Of a DNA stretch of 64,000 nucleotides, positions 1-10,375 are shown one piece after another (positions within the stretch are counted from its first letter, which is position 1; each line of letters opens with the position of its first letter). Position numbers and translations under genes: made by a program. This stretch comes from Henckelia pumila (Eukaryota; Streptophyta; Magnoliopsida; Lamiales; Gesneriaceae). A model generated the notes under the pieces. The model did no database searches and had not been told where the DNA came from. It saw nothing but the letters and a program-made list of their open reading frames with translations. The stretch covers positions 159,395,361-159,459,360 of the forward strand of contig NC_133122.1 in assembly GCF_033568475.1 (NCBI RefSeq), given 5' to 3'.

Positions 1-660
1 AGCCCGACCAACTCGGCACCGATGTAATTCCACGAAATTCGTGGTTATCCCAAAGCTCGACCAGCTCGGCATTATAAGCCCATTAACTTGGCAATGAAGA
101 CAACTCCATTAACTTGGCAAAAATCACAAGCCCGACCATCTCGGCACCATATAAGTTCATTCCATCACGAACGCTCAAAGGAAATTGCAAACAACCAGAA
201 TGTTGTCTTTATGCTCTAAAATATAAATTCAACCACATCAAAGTTCCTCCTTGTTTCACTCGTCGTCACTTCTCTCCGAAAGGTAGTATTGATGATATGA
301 TAAAAATTCTACCATATCTTTATTTATATTTTAGACATATATCAGAATATTGCATAGATATCCATAATTCTAGTTGACTTATATAATAAAATTTTATATG
401 GACTAGGACTCTCTTCCTATAAATAAGGGTTATCTAACCCTTATTACGATACTCTTTCCATAACGTCTCTCATACTTTTTCTACAACTCTTTTATACACT
501 TTTACACGCTCTTTTATATACTCCTAGATACTTGTTTTTTTTTAATCTTTTAAGCACTTTCCATACATCTTTTCAATATCTTTTCTATTGAATTTCCTAC
601 TGACTTGAACGTCGAAATGGCTTCGCCTTCGGACGAGCCTTCTCACTTGTTTTCTTTGAT
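1..660 (+). mobile_element. LTR fragment of a Ty3-like retrotransposon, plus orientation
   Basis: The first 150 bases contain three variants of a CCGACCANCTCGGCA motif (near 5, 60 and 132) and two copies of a CATTAACTTGGCAA phrase. A TATAAATA box at 418-425 is followed by a pyrimidine-rich leader and by a block near 600-650 reading ACTTGAACGTCGAAATGGC. Blocks of that kind are typical of the R-U5 end of plant Ty3 LTRs. No coding ORF supports it, and the left end lies outside the window. The family assignment is inference. Confidence 0.5.
418..425 (+). promoter_or_regulatory. TATA box of the LTR fragment
   Basis: TATAAATA in an otherwise mixed-composition stretch, followed about 30 bases later by a C/T-rich leader. 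This fits a pol II LTR promoter. Confidence 0.45.
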
Positions 661-1092
661 ACACAGAAATATTTTGAGATCATTCGGCTTGGTTTATTTA
701 AGAAATTGGATCGTTGATTATCGGTTCGAGGTATTTTATTTGATGTGAAATTTTTGAACGCATCAAATACCACTCGAAGATTTCAGCGAATATTTTATAA
801 CTTGAGAAAATAATCAATAATAACAAATGGATAGAGTTTGTTCTTCTTCTGATTTAGGTCGTGATCCTTAGGAGTATTTTGTGATTTGCAGGGATGAGTA
901 TATGGAAAAAGAGAAGAAAAAAAAACGAGGACACAGTTTGGAAGAAGTCTGTGTCGACTTGGCTGAAGATCTAAGAAATGCGCATGTACCACAAATTTTG
1001 TTTGCTGCCAAGAAAATAAAAATATGCTCAGGAATTGGGTGACAGCGAAGAAAAGTACATGATATGGGTTGGTGCTGAATATTCAAAGCTCA
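661..1092. other. Stretch without a recognisable gene
   Basis: No convincing ORF on either strand. A lysine-rich plus-strand reading around 895-1020 looks like an exon fragment, but I do not recognise the protein and it is interrupted. It may be a captured fragment next to the CACTA-like terminus at 1093. Confidence 0.3.
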
Positions 1093-1705
1093 CACTAGTA
1101 GAATTTCCTTCATTTACTTCGGTTATTAACTGAAGTCGTAGATAGATAATTATCGAAGTAGTTTCACGTAAAGTAATAAGTAATGTTTACTTAGCGTTAT
1201 AACCGAAGTCGTAAACCAGAAATTACCGAAGTCTTTGGTTGGTTCATGGAGCCTAAACCGGTTCAGGATTGGGCCGATGCCGAAGTAAAAACATATTTTT
1301 TACTTCGGTAATTTTATTAATTAACGAAATAAAATAAAATCTTTTACTTCGGTAATTTTATACATTCCCGAAGTAAAGATATATTTTTACTTCGCCGATT
1401 AATGAAATTGCCGAAGTAAAAGATATGTTTTTACTTCGGCAATGACACTAATTGACGAAGTAGAAGAAAGTCTATTACCTCGGTAATTTTACTTATCGAC
1501 GAAGCAAAAGGATGTCTTGTACTTCGATAATTTCACTAATTGACGAAGTAAAAGACATTCGTTTGCTTCGTCGATTAGTGAAATTATCGAAGTAATAGAA
1601 AACATATGATTGCATCGTTCACATTAACTGATGAAGTAAATGTTTCGAATGACTTCATTGCTACAGATTTATGGTGAAGTAAATTATTTATTTAACTTCA
1701 CCATC
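1093..1705. mobile_element. CACTA (En/Spm)-like element end with subterminal inverted repeats
   Basis: Begins CACTAGTAGAATTTCC, close to the CACTA terminal consensus. It is followed by about a dozen alternating direct and inverted copies of ACTTCGGTAATTT / AAATTACCGAAGT at roughly 30-60 base spacing. Such subterminal motif arrays are where En/Spm transposases bind. No matching right terminus (ending TAGTG) is visible before the unrelated sequence at 1706, so the element looks truncated. No transposase coding is present. Confidence 0.55.
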
Positions 1706-1778
1706 GACGTGTCTAAAGCCTCTTGACACCATTGTGACTGGCTGGGTTCGAAACTTCCGAACTCCCAAGTGTCTGTGC
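1706..1778. repeat. 73-base copy of the segment at 3078-3155
   Basis: Almost identical (a few substitutions) to 3078-3155, running from CGACGTGTCTAAAGCC to AAGTGTCTGTGCATA. The two copies flank the DC1 gene in direct orientation. It includes the TTCGAAACTTCCGAAC palindrome typical of the 3040-3365 block. From 1779 to 2160 I see only AT-rich sequence without a gene. Confidence 0.75.
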
Positions 1779-2162
1779 ATAAATCAATCGATATGAATGG
1801 GATCTCATTGCATGGTTGCAACCATGTGATGGTGACACTCGGAGACTAAAACGCGGACAAAACATCTTAACATTATTTTGTCCACTTTTTATATGCACGT
1901 CTTGTTTTATCGAATTGTCGTTTTTCCGATTTAAGTAATGAAATCTTCCAATGTATGTCTTATTGATAATAATCAAGAAAAGAAAAATCAAAGATAGCAA
2001 GATATAATTTCAAACTTGAGATAATAAAAAAAACAAAACCTATTATGTTCTTATATATATAGTTGCAAAAAATCATCGATTCTCCTAGTTGCAAAAAATC
2101 ATCATTTCAATGAATCGAACAGAAATGAGGAGTACAAAAATTTAAATATAAAATTTCATATA

Positions 2163-2216
2163 TCGTCGTTGTCGTTGTCGTCGTTGTCGTTGTCGTCGTC
2201 GTCGTCGTCGTCGTCT
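2163..2216. repeat. GTC/GTT trinucleotide microsatellite
   Basis: An imperfect run of TCG and TTG triplets ending in seven or more pure CGT/TCG units, just downstream of the stop codon of the minus-strand gene at 2245. It probably lies in that gene's 3' untranslated region. Confidence 0.85.
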
Positions 2217-2244
2217 TCTTCTACTTCATGAACATATATTCTTC

Positions 2245-2922
2245 TCATTCTTCTCTCCAAGTAAGATCAAAGCCAGACACTTTCTTTGCGCATAGAAAAT
2301 GGATCCAAAAGTCACAAATTGAGCAATGAAAAGCCATAGTATCCACGAAACCTTGAATCGTATTCTTGCAAAATCCACAGTACCTTTGGCTTCCCATAAC
2401 AAGCATGCGAGTCAGAGTCACGGAATGATCATGAACTTGCCTTGGTAGATCAAGATTGCGTCCGAACTTGATCTTCGACAACTTCCCAGTCGATGGAATG
2501 CACTTAACATGAAAGGATTGATCACATGAAAGCATGCGAACCTGATTCGTGACTACCGATACAGACGACGGAGAAGAATAAGTTGGCGGTAATTGTTTCT
2601 CTTTGATCTCCATCTCTTCAATTCTGCACGAAACTTTGTTCCTCAAATCTTCTAAACTTTCCAGATATTCCTCAAGTTCCAGCACTTCCATGATCTGCTG
2701 ATCCCACCAGAATCCATTCTCATCATGAATTTCATGACCCATCAATGCCCTGATCATTTCCATCTTCTTTTCCTGCAATGTTCCAACAGCCTTCTCGTAC
2801 TCACGTCTTTTGGCTGCATCGTCTCCAAGACCGGTACAGTACTGATGATCATCGGCAACAAAACTTGCTCCCATCTCGTATATAATTAATGTTTTTAGGT
2901 TGTAATATCCGTCTAAAATCAT
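2245..2922 (-). CDS. DC1-domain protein with a type I MADS-like C-terminal segment
   Basis: 225-codon ORF. Residues about 37-105 contain the pattern REYEKAV..LQEKK..., then FWWD, then LEEYLESLEDLRNKV. This matches the region after the MADS box in M-alpha type I MADS proteins of the AGL62 group, but no MADS box precedes it. Residues about 135-218 look like DC1 modules: an FHVKCIPS tail, then H-x-H, CGFC, CSIC and HFLCA spaced as in DC1 zinc-binding repeats. A TATA box lies at 3014-3022. The first Met is taken as start, though a Met at residue 17 (MGASF) is equally plausible. The protein is shorter than usual DC1 proteins (several modules). It may be a chimera or a truncated gene, and its function is unknown. 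Confidence 0.6.
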   Translation of the reverse strand: MILDGYYNLKTLIIYEMGASFVADDHQYCTGLGDDAAKRREYEKAVGTLQEKKMEMIRALMGHEIHDENGFWWDQQIMEVLELEEYLESLEDLRNKVSCRIEEMEIKEKQLPPTYSSPSSVSVVTNQVRMLSCDQSFHVKCIPSTGKLSKIKFGRNLDLPRQVHDHSVTLTRMLVMGSQRYCGFCKNTIQGFVDTMAFHCSICDFWIHFLCAKKVSGFDLTWREE

Positions 2923-3013
2923 GAGAGTTCGTCAATATATGCAAAATTTTATTTCAACCAAATTTTATAACATGAATTATATCTAATACAAAAATGTTGT
3001 CCACTTGGATTCC

Positions 3014-3022
3014 CTATTTATA
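3014..3022 (-). promoter_or_regulatory. TATA box upstream of the DC1/MADS-like ORF
   Basis: Minus-strand CTATAAATAG lies about 90 bases upstream of the first ATG at 2922. It is next to the TTCGGA-rich LTR-like block, so the promoter may be transposon-derived. Confidence 0.5.
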
Positions 3023-3039
3023 GGCAACGATCGGAAGCT

Positions 3040-3365
3040 TCAATCTCCTCCTTCGGACCTTCCGATCTATTCATGCATCGACGTGTCTAAAGCCTCTTGA
3101 CATCATTGTGACTGGCTGGGTTCGGAACTTCCGAACTCCCAAGTGTCTGTGCATACTTGACAACTCACTAATTGCGTGGCCTAGCTACGATCAGATCCTG
3201 GTTCGGATCTTCCGAACTGCACCCTTTGCTTTTGTACTTTGAACAGTGTATCCGAACTCGTTCGGATGTTCCGATCTCAATTTGGATCTTCCAAACTGCC
3301 ATGTTTTCGAACTCCAACAAAGATATACTTCGGTCCTTCCTATCTGGGGTTCGGAACTCCTAGTT
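3040..3365. repeat. LTR-like block with dispersed TTCGGA/TCCGAA palindromes
   Basis: About seven copies of a half-palindrome pair of the form TTCGGANNTTCCGAA, with variants, occur in 320 bases. Clear examples lie near 3120, 3201, 3265 and 3350. No ORF of note. This looks like the remnant of an LTR family with a multiplied short motif. From 3366 to 3737 there is AT-rich sequence and the GSTU-1 3' region. Confidence 0.5.
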
Positions 3366-3737
3366 ACTTCTTAAGTCTGGATTCTTCATTTTTTATTCGA
3401 TTAAACAACTTGTTAATTAAGATTGTAATCATTTAATCATGTTTTATCATTTAATCTTATGAAACGGGATGTAGATTATTAAAAATTTTTATAATCAAGA
3501 CTAAAAAGTTCTTTAAATTTTATTATTATTAAAATCTGAAGCATTTCAAAATCACATGAAGAAACTTCATGCAAAACATATTAATTCGTAATAAAATGGA
3601 CTTAAAACACGCGAGACAAACGAAGCCACCTACAAAGGTTTCATATTGAAAACACAAAGGTCTCCAACCTTATTTTCCCCAAAAACATACAAAATACAAG
3701 AAAGAAACCGGGCCAGCTCTGAAATTCTCGATGGCTC

Positions 3738-4476
3738 TCATGTTAAATGAGCCCTGAAATACTCGGTCAGTTTCTCCCGATCAGGCAGATGTTCCTTCAC
3801 AGAGCTCGAGTTGACGTACTCGTCCATCCATGAACACAGATTTGGGAAATTGTCATTTGTTACGAGTTTCAGTCCTACCAATTCAGCGATGATCACATAC
3901 CAATAGCCGACGGAATTGGCAGCAATATCGACTAGCCCGATGCTATCAACTCCCCCGAAGAATTTCTTGCCTTTTAGCTCATTCTCAAGAAATTTTAGCA
4001 GCTCTTGTGCTTCTTCCTTGGCTTTCTCTTGCTCCTCCCCTGCACTCGAGCAAGCCTTCCACATAGCCGGCACGCACTGGACCATGATAATTAAATTTTC
4101 ACCACTTTAATTACACGAAATCTTGAAATTAAAATAAAGGAAAGAATTATTAATGTACCTTTTCATCTATAAATTTAGCCCAAAAACGCGCCATGGCTCT
4201 GTCATAAGGATTCTTGGGCAAGATGGATGGCCCATCTTTCCAAGTTTCGTCGATATATTCAAGAATCACCAATGACTCCGCAATGGGCTTACCATTGTGC
4301 AGCAGCACTGGAACTTTTTTGTGGACTGGATTGTATTGAAGAAGCTGCGGGGACTTGTTGCTGTTGCCTAGATCTTCTTCTATGTATTCGTATTCGACAC
4401 CTTTCAGTTTCAGCGCCATTTCGACTCTGCGGCTATATGGGCTTGCCCAAAAACCGAATACCTTCACTTCCGCCAT
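3738..4476 (-). CDS. Tau-class glutathione S-transferase GSTU-1, two exons
   Basis: Exon 1 is 4476-4159 (106 codons) and exon 2 is 4076-3738 (112 codons plus stop), giving 218 residues, normal for tau GSTs. The intron is GT...AG and in phase 0, after DEK and before CVPAMWKA, the usual tau-GST position. The N-terminal thioredoxin-like domain has the catalytic serine at residue 12 ([10 protein letters not shown]), the KVPVL turn at 54-58 and ES at 67-68 for glutathione binding. The C-terminal helical domain has FFGG and LPDREKL. The protein is expected to be cytosolic and to conjugate glutathione to electrophiles such as xenobiotics. A TATA box is at 4549-4556. Frame and motifs are intact, so it is probably functional. 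Confidence 0.95.
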
Positions 4477-4548
4477 TGTAATCCGATAGATTTCTTGGTT
4501 TGCGTTTGATTCAGTGTAGTTGGTAGTTGTTTTGAGTGAGAGCTCCTT

Positions 4549-4556
4549 TTTTTATA
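4549..4556 (-). promoter_or_regulatory. TATA box of GSTU-1
   Basis: Minus-strand TATAAAAA about 75 bases upstream of the ATG. The bases upstream, TATAGGGAAATTT on the plus strand, recur at the GSTU-3 promoter, showing a shared ancestral promoter. From 4570 to 5064 there is only AT-rich non-coding sequence. Confidence 0.7.
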
Positions 4557-5064
4557 GGGAAATTTAACTTGTCGGCTAAGAAAGTGTTGACTTGTTGACC
4601 TTCTAGCTTGTTCGGAGGCTTGAGAATGGAGTCAGTGCTTACGATTTGGTATTGCTTTCGATTTTTAGTTTTTCTGATTTTTTTTTTAATTTTTATTTGC
4701 GGTTTGGTTTCCATTTTTTTGGCCGTTAATCGAACCAAACTGGATATCGATTTTCTTTTAAAAAAATGATTTTTTTTTTTTTTTTACAGTTTTTATATCG
4801 TTTTATAATATTTATTTTTATTGATAATAAATATAAAAAAATGAAAATTTGGTTAAATCGAACCCGAACCGAAATGAGAAACAGAAATTCGATTTTTAAT
4901 TGAACAGAATCGTTCAATTTCAATTCATTTCTCGGTCTGGATTTCGTGTGAATTTTTCGATTAAGATGAACGCCTCAACAATAATAGAATATAATCTTTC
5001 GTTTTGATAAATGTCCAAAACTAATAAAATATAAAATTAATATCTTTAAAACTCATCATCAGGT

Positions 5065-5111
5065 TATTCAAGAATCACCAACGGCTTCCGCACCACATAT
5101 GCATTGTTGTG
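5065..5111 (-). pseudogene. Relic of a tau-GST exon 1
   Basis: The plus strand shares TATTCAAGAATCACCAA exactly with the GSTU-1 sequence near 4255. It continues with a degraded match through the codons for the glutathione-binding ES/HNGKPI region. Only about 47 bases survive. This marks a further lost member of the tandem GST family. Confidence 0.65.
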
Positions 5112-5496
5112 TAATATTATATAGAAATATTATGTTTTCTGTGTATATAATATAAATTTATTTTTTTCAAGTATTTGATTTTATTTATTTATTTATTTTT
5201 TTTTGCAATTTGATAATTTTGTGGGGTTTTTTTTTTTAAATAAATAAAATAAAAGTGAGCATACCAAGATACCACTAAAATACTCTTGCTTTATATATAG
5301 TATAAATATTAGTTTTTAGATTTTCTAAGAATTATACTTTGATATAATATTGTTATTTTCTAATGAATTTTTTTTCATACATTCACACTTTTTAGATAGA
5401 ATATAATAAATGTATATTATCTATAATTATTAATTACACCTTCTAAAAATATTAATTAATGGATCGATTATTACACAATATTTATTTCATTATTGT

Positions 5497-5506
5497 ATTT
5501 TTTATT
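5497..5506. repeat. Target-site duplication, left copy
   Basis: ATTTTTTATT, identical to 6493-6502, immediately outside the inverted-repeat element. Ten bases fits Mutator-like insertion (9-11 bp). Confidence 0.7.
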
Positions 5507-6492
5507 TAGTAAAATGTATTTTGGTACACGAACTATTGGTAAAATGTCATATTAGTACACGAACTATTGAAAATGGCTTAATTGGTACATGATCTAAATA
5601 AAAGGTCAATTTTACCCTTAAATTAAATTAATATTATATTGATTAATTTTAAAATATCATATTTATTAAATATATATATATATATATATAATGATAAACA
5701 ATTTTCAAGTCAAATTATACACAAATATTGTAATATATTGTTATGATAAAAATATAGATCACCGGAGTCTGTTGATCTTGTGTTTAAATGATTGAAACAA
5801 AGATATTCACCATTTTAGTTTTTCAATATTTTATACAAAAATTTTCAACATTAAATACTAGATCATGAAAAAACAAATCTCAAAAAAAAAATTTCACTCA
5901 TTGTCTCGATTTACGTATAGTAACCAAAATTTTTTCCACTTGATTTAATAATTTATAAATTTATACTTTTACTCGCACTTGAATTAAATATTAATAAATA
6001 AATATTTATTTAATTATATTTTATCGTTATTAAATATATTTTAGTCCTACATGCATATGATTTATTTATTGACTTTGTGGTTTTATTAATATATAATTTA
6101 TATCAATTTTTTTAAATGGATAATTATTTACATTGATAGAAAAAATATCATTTCATTATATATTATATATATTTTAAAAATATAAATAATTTATTAATGA
6201 GTATTTTTTTCATTAATAAATTATTTAAATTTTAAAATATAAATAATTTATTAATGAGTATTTTTAGTCCTACATGCATATGATTTATTTATTGAGTTTG
6301 TGATTTTATATATATATATATATTAATTTTTAATAAATGTGATATTTGAAAACTAATTATTATAATATTAATTCATATTAAGGGTAAAATTGACCTTTTA
6401 TTTGGATCATGTATCAATTAAACCATTTTCAATAATTCGTATACCAATATGACATTTTGCCAATAGTTCGTGTAATAAAATACATTTTACTC
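5507..6492. mobile_element. Non-autonomous Mutator-like element with long terminal inverted repeats
   Basis: The left end (T)AGTAAAATGTATTTTGG to about 5635 is the inverted complement of about 6355-6492, giving terminal inverted repeats of some 130 bases. It is flanked by the perfect 10-bp duplication ATTTTTTATT. The interior is AT-rich with no ORF. It contains a near-perfect 18-base-arm palindrome around 6182-6229 and a direct repeat of about 55 bases (near 6040 and 6255). A transposase from elsewhere would be needed for movement. Confidence 0.85.
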
Positions 6493-6502
6493 ATTTTTTA
6501 TT

Positions 6503-6959
6503 TTAAAAATAATTATTTTATCGGTGAGATTTATATTATTTTTAAGTGATAAAAATAAAAATATCCCATTGTATTTTGAAAAAATAATTAATGAGAATGA
6601 TTATTATTGAGTTGAAAACTTTTTTGTCATTTCATAAACTTATGAGACAAAAAATTGATTTCGGGGAAGGTAAGCTAAAAAAATATAATACAAAAACTGA
6701 AATGACTAAAACTGTTACAGAAAATCGGAAGAGCGTACCCTTGACACACTTTTTTCAATAAAATAAAATTGAACTAAAATCAATTAATATATGTTGAAAG
6801 AAAAAATATATATTTAATGTTATTTGACATTTTCTAATCTAGCTCAGCTGATAATGTTATTTAAACTATTAATTAGAACCAAAATTCAAAGATGACCTTT
6901 CGTGAAAAGGAAAAAAATGGGAAAAACTCAAAGATGACGAATGCCAAGAGCTCATACCA
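6503..6959. other. AT-rich sequence, no gene seen
   Basis: Low-complexity AT-rich DNA with stops in all frames. I see no tRNA, palindrome or conserved motif here. Confidence 0.6.
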
Positions 6960-7269
6960 TCTCGTCTCGAAGAAGGTTATCAACCGCTGCTACATTTTTT
7001 GAAGCGTTTACATAATCATTTTAACTGCTGGCGCAGCTATAGGTTATAGAAGCGGATATAGCAACCGGTGATTTAATTCAGAAAACCGTTTCTATTGTAG
7101 GCTTTAAAGACGGTTTATACCCGCTGCTAAATACATGTTTTTTGAAGCGGTAATATACCGCTTCCGAATGCTCAAGTTCAGCAGACCTTGCATAGGATTT
7201 AGCAGCGGTTATGAACCGCTTCAATTGTTCTTTTTCTTTTTTAAAAAAAATATTAATCAATATTCAGTA

Positions 7270-8253
7270 TTATTCCCAAACATTTCTCCCAACAATTACA
7301 AAATAAATCACATTGATTACACAAATCCTTCATAAATAGTATTGCGATGAACAAAATACATATCCGAACAATAACAAAAATAAATCACATTGGTTTAACA
7401 AAACAATCCTTCACAATTAATATTTCTATTAACAAAATATATGAACTTAAGGATTCTCAAAAAAGCTACAATGTATTAAAAGTGATGACATAAGTTAAAT
7501 TACATTTTCTTTTAAAGTATGTCTAATTACAGTCTAGTTCCGTTGGCAATCGACTTTTGAATTTCATCCTAGGTGCAATACCCACAAAGGCTTGATGTTA
7601 TCTGAAAGCATTAAAACCTGTTATGCAAAATATGTGTTCAAGAATGCATATAGATTGATAGAGCAACTATTAGCGGGTGATAAAAAAAAATAATGAACTA
7701 CACAAGGACTAAGAAAAATAGTATTCCTTCCTTTAAGATCTTGAATAATGAAATTTACACTTGTGTATGGATTGATATATGTCACTAGAGTCTATCAGGT
7801 TCAACTTATCTAAACTAATCATCTATCATTCTAATTGCTAACTACTTCAAACTAATTATCTTTTATTTGGGACTAACTACTAGAACTTTTTAGAAATTCT
7901 ACAATATCTAACAATATATAGCTTAAAAGTGGACACACAAACAGAGGAACACAAAGGAAACTAGAGTCGCAAAGTAAATTGTGTTTATACTAGAACTTTT
8001 ATAAATTCTACAATATATATAACAAGAACAGTTTTCTATGGCATAATTCAAGAAAACCGAGTTGTCTCTCATGAATCAAATTGTCACGTTCTTTTTAACA
8101 AGCCTCGTGCTAGATGTAGCATTCCGTGTCAAATAGAAGAACACAATTTTATCGAGAAGTCCAATTTTAAAAACTTAACATTGTCCATATTTTTACAGAT
8201 AATTCACATAATTGCCTAATTGGTTATATTAAAGAAAAATAATGATATAAATA
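7270..8253. other. Interior of the CACTA-like element, no gene recognised
   Basis: AT-rich with repeated phrases such as AATAAATCACATTG (near 7300 and 7382) and CTAGAACTTTTA (near 7880 and 7990). A possible exon fragment around 7540-7600 is not recognisable. It is probably intron-derived sequence of the captured gene plus element filler. Confidence 0.4.
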
Positions 8254-8520
8254 CTACAAAAGCAGATAGCACCATGCAATATAATAATCTGTCACCTGGA
8301 ACTCTTTTCCTTTTGTAATTCTAATGACATCTACAATCTGCCCTGGAACAAAATGGCACACACCAATAGTTGTACCAACTGGAAGAAGAGCATCCTTGGT
8401 TACATAAAACTCCCTAAGCTTCCTTTTCATGGGCACACCCTGAAATGGCCCACTTCAAGCATCCTAAAATGCTTCTCTTTCTTTGTCTGCACCCAATCTA
8501 GCTAACACCAGACATGAAGC
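8254..8520 (-). pseudogene. Captured exon of mitochondrial ribosomal protein L3 (uL3m)
   Basis: Minus-strand reading gives KRKLREFYVTKDALLPVGTT followed by GVCHFVPGQIVDVIRITKG, preceded upstream by DKEKHFRMLEVGHF. This is the central segment of bacterial-type uL3 as found in plant mitochondrial ribosomes. The rest of L3 is missing. A +1 disruption lies between GHF and PMKRKL, and substitutions affect conserved positions (family R to C after GV, G to R before ITKG). The exon end is followed by sequence like a splice site. Its position inside a CACTA-like element indicates transduplication. Not functional as L3. Confidence 0.75.
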
Positions 8521-8547
8521 CCGTAAAAAATTTTGCAACTTTAAAAG

Positions 8548-9994
8548 TGATAAGTGCAATTTATGCACTTAATTTATATATGATTTTACTTGGCTTTTGT
8601 CATGTATCGAGTAGATTTTATGCATATTTGTTGTTGTTTTTGTGAGATGCAAGGATTAGAAGAAAAGTAGGAATGATGAATTATGGAGCAGCAACTTCAG
8701 AAACTTACTGGGATTTTTTTAGACATTCAAATCCGATCGTCACCGTTCATAATAAAGTTTAGGATGTTTTAAAGCTTCTTTCAAAATTTCAGCTCGATCC
8801 GACGGTTAAAACTTTTGATATGATTTTTTAAAGAATGCAGCGCGCTGGACACCAGCGCTGCAGCGCCCCAGCGCCCGATACTAGCGCCCCAGCGCCAGAT
8901 TTTTTTTTCCCGAGAATTTTTTATGCCGATTAGCGATCCAGCACCCAATATTAGCGCTCCAGCGCCGTCTGTACGAAAAACCAACAGAATTTTGAAATCT
9001 TAAAAGTCTCGATTTCACGGGCTTTATTCGACGGGCTTCAACGACATATAAAAGAAAATAATCGGACCTAAAAGAGGGGGAGGGCCGCACAAATTAGTCA
9101 CACGTTTTGGAGATAATCGAGAGGAGAAGAAGCGGCACCCAAACAAAAGAACCACACACAACTACGCATTCAAGTAGGCTTGGGACACGGATTTGAGACG
9201 TGGGAGCGAACGACAAGGGATAATCGAATTACACGACAGAGGAAATTCATCTGGGGATGGACTGTGATTTTTATTATCTGCCTTGATTTATTATGAGATT
9301 TTTGAATATGTCTATGTGTTTAATTATTTCATTATAAACTTATTAGTTGTTTCTAGAGGTTGACGGATCTTGATTGGAGTTTCATGTTTTGACTATTATT
9401 TTGCCTAATATTATTTGTTCTTAACAATTTATTTGTGTATTCCTGCTTTGATTGTCTTTCAATTACTTGATCAATAATTGAATTATTATATTTATTTGAA
9501 ATCTGGCACTCGAGAGAGGAGATTTTGAATAGGATCATAGGAAAACACAACCTAGGTTTTTTGTAGAGTTCGAGAGGCTTACAAGTTCCTTTGAGGTCAA
9601 TGAAAGAGAACCATCGAAATTAGCATTAGAATAATAACATTTACTCGGCACTTGAGAGAGGCAGTAAATAACAATTAAGGGTTCTTGGCCTATAAATTGG
9701 AATGAATGATATAATCAATTGATATGATTTGCATGAATGAAAATCGAGTTATATCTTGTATCTAGAACCCGTCTCAGATCGTGTACCCAAAGCCATCCTT
9801 TAAATTATGGATTCTTTATTTTATTTTATTTTAGTTTATTAAATTTTAAACTTTGATTTTCTAAACAAAGTTGAGATTATTTTAATTACAGGACTTGCTG
9901 TAAATATAAATTTTCAATCCTCGTGGGAACGATACTCTACTCATCATATATTAAAACTTACACCATGCACTTGCGGGCACAAAAATACGCAACA
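8548..9994 (+). mobile_element. Solo LTR related to the Athila LTR family
   Basis: Starts TGATAAGTGCAATTTATGCA and ends AATACGCAACA, matching the two ends of the Athila LTRs at 37727-39069 and 48248-49588 (those are in the opposite orientation). The flanking 5-mers are AAAAG and AAAAA, a near-perfect target duplication. No internal region or second LTR adjoins it, so LTR-LTR recombination is likely. It carries several GCGC-containing palindromes (8838-8972), as do the other LTRs of this family, and the phrase CAGCTCGATCCGACGG shared with the 13168-18181 element. Confidence 0.8.
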
Positions 9995-10309
9995 AAAAAC
10001 TTCTATTAAAAACCAAGCACATGACAGCAGCACAAGAACATCAATTATAACCAAATCCACCTAGTTAGTATCCCAGCAGGAAGCAAATCTCATAACAGGA
10101 AGAAGAACTTATCATAATTAAATTCAAGAAATTGGTAAATTATTACAGAAATATAAAATCGATTACCTCCTTTGCCGAGGAAGACAAAAAACTTGGATGA
10201 AATCACTCGAATCCCTTGATCCACAATATTTCCCAAAAATAAATAAATAAATCAATTACAGAGCCGGATCAATAACAAAATCAAATCAAAGAACAAAGAA
10301 GCTGTCATT

Positions 10310-10375
10310 TTTACCACAGCAGCAGGATTACCTTTGCGATGACTCTTAGCCTTATAATCCATAGTCACATCTCTT
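10310..10375 (-). pseudogene. Captured exon fragment, unidentified
   Basis: Minus strand reads DYKAKSHRKGNPAAVVK after a plausible AG acceptor. I do not recognise the parent protein. Its codon-like composition and its position between the L3 exon and the terminal repeats suggest host exon capture. Confidence 0.35.

Noticed and set aside
114-377. 87-codon plus-strand ORF at the left edge
   Set aside because: Lies in an LTR upstream of its TATA box; no protein similarity that I recognise.
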